64,000 nucleotides of DNA from Fulvia fulva (taxonomy: Eukaryota > Ascomycota > Dothideomycetes > Mycosphaerellales > Mycosphaerellaceae). Both the position numbers and the translations under genes were made by a program. The stretch is from NCBI RefSeq assembly GCF_020509005.1, contig NC_063014.1, positions 4,278,001-4,342,000 of the forward strand, read 5' to 3'. Shown here in pieces: positions 57,090-64,000 of this stretch. The first letter of the stretch is position 1. Each line of letters begins with the position of its first letter. The notes under the pieces are model-generated. The model was not told the origin of the DNA, ran no database searches, and was given only the letters and a program-made list of their open reading frames with translations.

Positions 57090-59548
57090 CCGGCTACGGT
57101 CGACTTCCCCTTCCGGACTAGCGCCCCCGAGCGCCGGAACCCGAACCCGAATTCAATTTAAATGTCACTTCCTAAGGGATGAATAAGAGAAGGATTTTAG
57201 ATTTATTTCCTAGGATAACATAACTACTTTTCTCAAATCACCCTATACTAGGGTAACCTATAGCCCTAAATAGGCGTAGAGCGAGGAGTACCGAAGGGTC
57301 GATAGGGTCTATCGAGTTGTACTATACCTAGAAGAAGAAGTAGAGCATTAGTTATAAAACTAAGGGCTTAGGCTTAAGACTACTTCCTTCTTCTAGAATA
57401 GTACTCTCTAGAACACTCTTCGATACCTAAGGGCAGCCCCCTACCCTACGAGATAGGTATACGTTACCGTAGGCCCTAATACTTAAGAGTTAAGAGCGAC
57501 TCTCCTCTAAAGTATACCTTCTACTACTTAGTAGTTAGAAAAGTGCCCGAGTGTCGCTAGTAGGCTAGGACCTAAACGCGATTAGAAATAGAGTGATGAG
57601 ATAGCCCTCTCGGTGTAAGGCTATTATAAGTCTCTTTTTAACCCGGATTACTACCGAAACAAGGTAAAATAGACGTTAGTTCTACCCTTCCTTACTTAGA
57701 GGATAGGGACGAACTCGGCGGCCTAGCTACGCTAATCTAACGGTCTACGGGCTTAGTTATTACTACGAACAAAGCTAGAAGAGTAGAACAAAGGAAGATC
57801 ATACCGGTCGTAGGCGATAAGAGGTCGAACCCTTTCGTAGGAATCGCTACGGACATCTCGCCTCTAAAGCAATTTAAAGTAGGTAGAACCGCCTGTTTGA
57901 GCGCTTTAGAAGCCGGATCGAAGCTAAACGAGGCTTATTAACTTATTATCGAAGCTACCTCTTTAGCTAGAGGCGACCGAAAGAGATAAGACTGGATCCT
58001 TAGACTAGAGGGGCTATTTAGGACTTTCCGAGAAGATAAGGCTCTCCCGATAGTAATAGTAAAGATCGAAAAGTAAGTATCTACTCTAGAGGGGTCAGTT
58101 ACGAAGCTTACTAAGCTCATTGATAGCGGGAACCGCTAGGAAGCGCCTAAGGGGATCCGAGGGACAAATAGCTAAAATAGCTAAAACGGCTAAAAACTAA
58201 CTTTTATAAGTATCGTCTCTAGGGGCGACCCTACCGTTTGTACCTAAAATACGATACGGCTACTAAATAATACCCGGATAAGACGTGACCTTTCCTAGCC
58301 TTTAAAAGGACAGTCTACTACCGAATAGACGACTATCGAGAGCCGTAAGGACTATACTAAGCGTAGGGATAATTAGATCGTTCTAGGAATTAATAACCGA
58401 AGTACTACCCCTCTCGATATAATAGCTATTAGGAACAAGGTAAACTTAACCTTCTCGAACGCTAACCTCTACCCCGGACACTCTATTCTCTTAGGAGCTC
58501 GTCGATCCGAGAAAGGGAACCTTGTCCTAATACTACGGGACGAAAAAGCGAAGGAAATACTTAAAAAGAACTTCTCTCTCCTAAGAGAAGATATCCCTAT
58601 CCTCTAGGTCCTCGAAGACAGCTCTTAGTATAAGGTAGTTATCTACGGGATAGACTCTATTACCTTTAAAGAGGACGGACCGCGAAAGGTAGCCGAAGAG
58701 CTCGAAGCCTTTAATAAGGGCTTTAAACTTGCTAGTACGCCGTTATAGATTACGAACGAAGAGTATAGGCTATCCTAAATATCGGGTTCAATACTACTCG
58801 CTTTTAAAATAAGCGAGGAAGCTAGCCGAGTAAAGAAAGATAGCCTATAGATTAGTACTAAGTACCTACGAGTATAAAGAGCTCTTACGAGAGAGGAGAG
58901 AGAAGAGAAGCGTAAGGCGAAAATAACTACTTCCGAATGTTAGATACGCCCCTACGAGTCCTATAAGCGAATCTAAACCGAAGTACGGGGGCTACCGAGT
59001 CTATACTCGAAATAGCGATCCGCGAGAAGGCCGATATCCTAGTAATCTAAGAGCCGTAGCTCCTAATAGACAAAGAAAATAGTCTACGAAGAACTATAGC
59101 TTACCCGGCCTTTACTACTCTACTTCCGACTAGTAAGAAGAGGAATCGTAACCTCTTCTTTATTAGTAGACAAATCCAAGTCGAGATAACTCCGGTTTAA
59201 AACAAGGACCCCGATTTTAAGCGATCTCCGCGAAAGATAAGAAGGGTAACTCGATCTAAATTCTTAATGTCTATAACGAGAAGGATAGCGAGAATACTTA
59301 GACAAACAAAAGAGCTCTATACCCTTTTACGCTAGCCTTAAATACGGTGCTACTTAGCGATTTGAATATAAGACATCCGTTATAGGACCCTTACGGAAAG
59401 GATAATAGCCCTAGGGTAAAATCCTTTATTAATTAGATTAAAGTAAATAACTTCTCTCTAAGGAATACTCTAAATATAGGGACCTTCTACTAAGTACACC
59501 TGAATAATCCAAGCGTTTTAGACCTAATCTTTACGAAAGGATCGTCCT
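57090..59548 (+). mobile_element. LINE-D, ORF1 and start of endonuclease of a different Tad1-like LINE
   Basis: Plus-strand reading through stops gives a Tad1-type ORF1: YKVVIYGIDSITF near 58,630-58,670, then VAEELEAFNKGFKLAS near 58,690-58,735, then SGSILLAFKISEEASRVKK near 58,785-58,840, a degraded zinc knuckle near 58,930, and endonuclease-like sequence up to 59,548. RT is absent; a minus-strand LINE-B fragment begins at 59,551. Together with the 5' segment at 56,959 it may form one chimeric element. Confidence 0.7.
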
Positions 59549-59550
59549 TA

Positions 59551-60088
59551 AATAGATAGATAGATAGATTATTCATTCGCCTATTTTAGTACCCTATAGC
59601 CTATATAGGTCTCTCGCTATCTAGGTCTATTTATGTAGGTAGGAAACCTAATTAACGGATAAAAACCTCCTCGTCTTTGCCCTCCTCGTTCTTTCCTATC
59701 TTGTCCTTTCGTTCTCCTTCCTTTAGGGTACGCTAGTATTATAGTTATTACCCTATAACTACCTTGCCCGTAACCCTAGTGATGTTCTCCTCTTAATTCC
59801 CTTTCTCCCTTCTATTTCCCCGGCTCTTCTCTCTCTCTCCCTCCTCTCTATCTACCTTTCCATTTCTACTACTAGGGAGAATTGCTCTAGGTAGTCCTCG
59901 TTAAGGATCTATCTTATTACTCTCCTTTTATCTTGTCTATTCTAGATAATAGCCTAGTATTGCCTATCTCTTGCCTTCGCCCTCTACTAGCTTCTCCCTT
60001 TTACCTACTTAGTATAGTTTAGTACTATATACTCCGGGTTTTAGGATAGGTAGCTATAGGGGTAACGATTAGAATCGTATCCTATAAG
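59551..60088 (-). mobile_element. LINE-B fragment, 5'-truncated, minus strand
   Basis: The (TAGA)n tail at 59,551-59,571 is followed by the reverse complement of the LINE-B 3' end (compare 45,870-46,398), up to the C-terminal Cys block. A possible short flanking repeat (TCCTTA) is too short to trust. Confidence 0.85.
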
Positions 60089-60095
60089 ATCCTTA

Positions 60096-60886
60096 CGCTC
60101 TATATACCGGCGTATTCGTCGTATATCGTATAGCCTCTTAACGTAGTTTGTTTTGCGCCGTTAAAGCCAAAGTACTTATAACGCGTACTAGACTTAGCGC
60201 GTTAGCGCGTCTTCTATATTAATAAAGAAACCTTCCTTCCGGCGTTTAAAGACGCGTTTTTCGACGTATTTACCGCGTTAAACTATAAGAAGGCCTTTAA
60301 GGCTATAGGGTTAGTTCCTGTTAACGCGTAAGTAGTACTTAATCGCCTTAATATACGCCTACGAACCCCGCTAGGACTACCTCCGCCTTAGACGACATTA
60401 TAGTAGTCTTAAACTTCGAGCAATTCGAAGGAGTTTACGTCGTAATCTAAGCTTATATACGACGCTATACTAAGCAACTCCAAAACAGCTTATAATAGCT
60501 TCTCTTAGCTTATAAAAGGCGGCAAAGTAATGCTATAAGAGAATACGCTTCTTAGAGCTCGTAACTCTAAGCTTAAACGACAAGTTAAGACTCTAATAAA
60601 GGCCCGATCTCGTACCTAAAAGCGTCTCTAGTACGGCGGGGTCTTAGAGTATAGAGTTGGCTCGTTATAGGTAGTCGTCGAGTCGTTAAAGGCTATAGAA
60701 TAGTTAAAGAAGAGTCGTAGGTCAGAGGGTACGAAAGAGGGCTAGCTAAGTAGACGGCGGTATAGTAACTATAGTCGGACTAGCTATAATATACGAACGT
60801 GCTAGGAAGACAAAGAGAACAATTCTAAATCGGATAAGAGTATTAAGTTCACTAGTTCTCTATTTGATAGTAGTAAAAACGATTAA
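60096..60886 (+). pseudogene. C-terminal part of a Fot1/pogo-type DDE transposase, RIP-damaged
   Basis: One frame from about 60,099 to TAA at 60,884-60,886 reads, with TAG/TAA interruptions, YIPAYSSYIV-stop-PLNVVCF, matching the family block PxHSSHLLQPLDVxCF. Then come a block like AFKAIGLVPVNA and VVLNRLNIRLRTP (family: GLVP...VL..L...LRTPTP), a basic coiled region and a terminal NYSRTSYNIRTC, a remnant of the CGxxGHNxRTC knuckle. The N-terminal DNA-binding region and most of the DDE catalytic core are missing. Family: fungal Tc1/mariner-pogo transposons. No terminal inverted repeat identified. Confidence 0.78.
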
Positions 60887-60919
60887 TAAAGAATACGAGT
60901 TAGTCGTACTAAGACAAAA

Positions 60920-60987
60920 TTCCTAGCTTACTAGTATTCCTAGCTTACTAGTATTCCTAGCTTACTAGTATTCCTAGCTTACTAGTA
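60920..60987. repeat. Minisatellite, 4 x 17 bp
   Basis: Four perfect copies of TTCCTAGCTTACTAGTA, just after the transposase remnant and before LINE-A copy 4. Confidence 0.95.
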
Positions 60988-61016
60988 CTTTACGTTATAC
61001 TATATTAATAGGTAAA

Positions 61017-64000
61017 GACACATTCGAAAGCTCTTATTAAGGCCATTCTAACGATATACAAAGCAGGCCACTACCCGTAGGACTAAGGGAGTTCTACCTT
61101 ATTTAATCTAGATAGCTTGAAGCTCTCTTCACCCTATTTCTTCAGCTCTAAACGCCGCGGAGGTGCCTAGCTACATTAGGCAACTCCTAGGCAATAGTAG
61201 CCTAGGCTACGGCACTAACGGCGCCTACGGCCCTATAGGCGAAGCCCCCCTAAGACAACTAGTAGCAACTTATAGAGGACGTGAAAAGTATAGAAACTAA
61301 CGATCAGCTCCCTTACCGGTCTCTATAGGTAATGATCACTTAGCTACGCACGGCGCTTATACTGTCGTATTACTAAGGGCAATAAGAAATGAGGACAACG
61401 TCCTAGGCGATTAGCAAGGCCACCCAGAATCAACACCCCTATAGCTAGGCATCGGTCGCGGCATCGATACTAGGCCCCCGCCTAACGTACGATATAGTTA
61501 CGATCCGTATTGTAGCAAAGGAAGACTAGGCCGAAGTTGCGAAGCTATCGAACAAGGAGCTCGCCTAACGAATTAACTAACTAGGGGTGGTCGTAGTGAA
61601 CTAATAGTCTAACGGTACTCTATAGATCTATACTAGCTCTACTACTACTAGGAGGCACCTAGAGGTATAGCTATAGTAGGCATCTAAGGTTACGGTATTA
61701 GCGAAGGTCTTAACGAAACAATTTACGATCCTAGTCTACGATATGCCTAAGGAGTTTGACCTAACTAACTAGGGTTACCTACGCGCTCTCTAAGAGGACA
61801 ACCCGGTCACTCTTAACTCTCTAATCTAGAAGGCGACTTGGCTCTATAGGAAATGGCTAGAAGGCAAGAAGGCCTCGGCGCTAATAGTATAGCTATAAGA
61901 TACGAAAGCGGCGGATCTAGCGATAGAACAAGGCCTAGTCTAGTAATATAGCCTCAAGATAGTAGAAAAGCACTCCTTATCCTTTCGTGTCCTCTAATGC
62001 TTCAAATGCTAACAGTATAGACACTAAACCTACACGTATACAAACAAGTAGGCCTACTCGAACTATATAGGAGACTATATATCTAGGGACTATACATCGA
62101 CTACGAGACGGTACGCGAACTGTCCGGAGCACTACCTATCGTATAGTACGGAATGCCTATAGCGGAAACTAGCGAAAAACAAGGCAATCACAAATAGAAC
62201 CGTCGCCCTAAGATTCTACGGCGACCGTAAGGCTAGCCTATACCGGAACCAACTAGCGGCGGTCGGGTATAAGCGCCCTAGGGCCGAGAACGATATAAAG
62301 GATGCGTAACCTAGGGCGTACGGGAGGCTACGTGCTCTACTCGCTACGGCGAGGGAATCTAACTAGGCCCGGCTCCCCTTTAGTATATAGCCGATAGGCG
62401 TAGACTAGGACGTATAGGGCAGTAGAATATAGGACGATATAGAGGAAATGATTGTCGATACCGATGACTAGCCTCGATACGCTTAGTATCATCTAGTATA
62501 ACGTTAACTATAGTAAGGATATAGTCTAGAACTATTTCTTATATAAGGCGGACCCGTACGTCTACTACGTCCTAGTAATCTAGGAGCTATAGATTAATCC
62601 GTACTTATAGTCTAGAACCATTTCCTACACGAGGCGGACCCGCGCGTCTACTACGTCCTTATAATCTAGGAGCTATAGATTAACCCGTACTATAAGAGAC
62701 TAACGACCTACAAGTTACTAGGCTATACGATATACCTACGAGACGACGGTAGACCCCGTACGTGCTTCTATATTAGTAAGGACATACTAGAATCCGACTA
62801 GGAGGTAGTGTACTACGTAGACGAAGAAGGCGGGGGCGATATTACCTCCCTCTACGTAGGTAGTACCTAGATACACAACCTATATATACAACCGCTTGCC
62901 TCGAGGTCTAGCCGCGACCTAGGGGTCTATAGACACCTAGACAGTGCGCTTAAGAGACAAGGGTACTACATCGTAGTAGCAGACTTTAATATATACTACC
63001 CTTCCTAACAGAGCCTAATATAGCCGTACCCTATAGCCGATAAAGTACTCGACTTAATAGCGAGCAACATAATTGCCCTTAATACCCCGAAGGACCTAGG
63101 CACCTAGAAGAGAGGGGGACTCTAAGGCACGATCGACCTCTCCTAGATCTTAGATAGCTACTACTATATAGTAACCTACTATAGGATCGAACATAAACTC
63201 GAGGCGTCGTCAGACTATATACTAGTTAGGACCTCTATTACGATATAGATACAACGTATACTAGCGAGAACCCCTAAGCTAAACTAGGGAAAGGCCTACT
63301 AGGCTAATATCTAGGCGTACCTCGATAACTCTAAGAGGCTAGTCTAGATCGCGTAGTAGCAATACAATAGTAAAGACGAGATAGACGAAGTAGTCTAGGG
63401 GTTGATAGACGAAATAAGAAAAGCGACCTCACTCTACGTTCCGCTTACCTAACTAACGATATAGTCTAAACTATACTAGACGCCGGAGTACACTACGGTA
63501 GTAAGAGAAGTAAGGAGATCCCGCCGGGTATAGACGAGTAGCTATAGCGAGGAGGCCTAGAACGTATATAGGGAGGTATACTAACAGAAGAAAGCTATAA
63601 TACGAAGGGAGAAAGCAGTCGGCTAGAGGGCTATAGTAGAAGAAATCGCCGGTAAGCTAGAGAGGATGTAGAAGCTAGCGAAATAGGCCCGACAGAACCC
63701 TATATAGGGCCCCTCCTTCTCTATCCTAGCGCTATAATCGCCTAGTGGCCCGGTTAGCGACCCCGAGGCCAAGGCGCGTCTACTAGCTAGTAAGTTCTTC
63801 CCGCCTCTAGTCGAGGCTAATCTAAGCGACATAAACAGCTCTACTCTCCTAGCCCCTAGCATCGCCGTCTAATAGGAGGTGTCCGAGGGAGAAGTTGCCG
63901 CTATACTAAGGAAGTTGCCGGCGAAGAAAGCCCCGGGGCTAGATAGGATCCTAAACGAGCTACTAAAGAAGTGTAGAGATTAACTAGCCCTAGTAGTTGT
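61017..64000 (+). mobile_element. LINE-A copy 4, 5' part (runs off right edge)
   Basis: It begins GACACATTCGAAAGC and follows LINE-A copies 1 and 3: ORF1 with a zinc-knuckle region near 61,990-62,160, and an endonuclease block near 62,975 reading VVADFN where copies 1 and 3 have VVGDFN. The RT start is near 63,890-64,000 (LRKLPAKKAPGLDRILNELL). A local duplication near 62,525-62,690 repeats the segment around GTCTAGAAC...GGAGCTATAGATTAA. Many TAG stops. Confidence 0.88.

Noticed and set aside
44700..58120. Minus-strand open frames at 44,700-44,978 and 57,938-58,120
   Set aside because: Antisense to the LINE-B RT and LINE-D ORF1; no independent support.
52279..63862. Antisense open frames at 52,279-52,488 and 63,623-63,862 with near-identical protein sequence
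   Set aside because: They are the reverse strand of the same LINE-A linker between endonuclease and RT. RIP turns sense codons into TAG, which reads as CTA on the other strand and leaves long spurious antisense frames.
1..64000. CRISPR arrays, rRNA or tRNA genes
   Set aside because: None seen; the regular short repeats present are LINE tails and one minisatellite, and the organism is eukaryotic.

Overview
The window looks like chromosomal DNA of a filamentous ascomycete (Pezizomycotina; a dothideomycete-type genome is my guess, not shown by the sequence). Evidence: a short 54-bp spliceosomal intron, an HDEL-tagged ER oxidoreductase, an ESCRT gene VTA1, small secreted cysteine-rich proteins, Tad1-like LINEs, chromodomain Ty3/gypsy elements, and long tracts nearly without CpA/TpG but rich in TpA and TAG, the mark of repeat-induced point mutation (RIP).

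Layout. (1) About 1-9,350: RIP-degraded nested transposons: the 3' end of a LINE with a single in-frame TAG, a fragment of a Ty3 element (called Gypsy-B here), a tiny LINE insertion, a nearly full-length LINE, and an unassigned tract. (2) About 9,400-16,850: a normal-composition island with five genes: a PDI-family protein (-), VTA1 (+, divergent from it), a secreted endonuclease/exonuclease/phosphatase-fold enzyme (+), and two related small secreted cysteine-rich proteins (-). (3) 16,860-64,000: a deep transposon nest. A minus-strand LINE is split by a full-length RIP-ruined chromovirus (Gypsy-B, 19,656-34,348, 5-bp duplication TATAG). Gypsy-B is itself split by a young, intact chromovirus (Gypsy-A, 24,236-30,372, duplication AGTAG) and by a 5'-truncated LINE (30,821-31,835). 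To the right a third Ty3 element (Gypsy-C) is split by a Ty1/copia element (36,767-47,214, duplication GTAGT), which is split by a full-length LINE (41,501-46,398). Then come more LINE copies, the C-terminal part of a Fot1/pogo transposase, a 17-bp minisatellite, and a LINE running off the end.

Gypsy-A is the only element here that looks coding-competent: gag with a CCHC knuckle, then protease, reverse transcriptase, RNase H, integrase and chromodomain in the -1 frame. Its two 443-bp LTRs differ at only eight sites, all transitions, six of them in CpA/TpG context. Both Gypsy-A and Gypsy-B have a candidate primer-binding site complementary to nine bases of their own LTR, about 40 nt after a TATA box, as expected for Tf1/sushi-type self-priming.

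Host genes: the PDI-like protein and VTA1 share a 341-bp divergent promoter and are housekeeping (ER folding, ESCRT-III/Vps4 disassembly). The secreted EEP enzyme and the two cysteine-rich proteins form a secretome cluster beside the RIP-affected block, a setting common for effector genes of plant-associated fungi; that functional link is inference. LINE families are labelled A-D and Ty3 families A-C for this report only.
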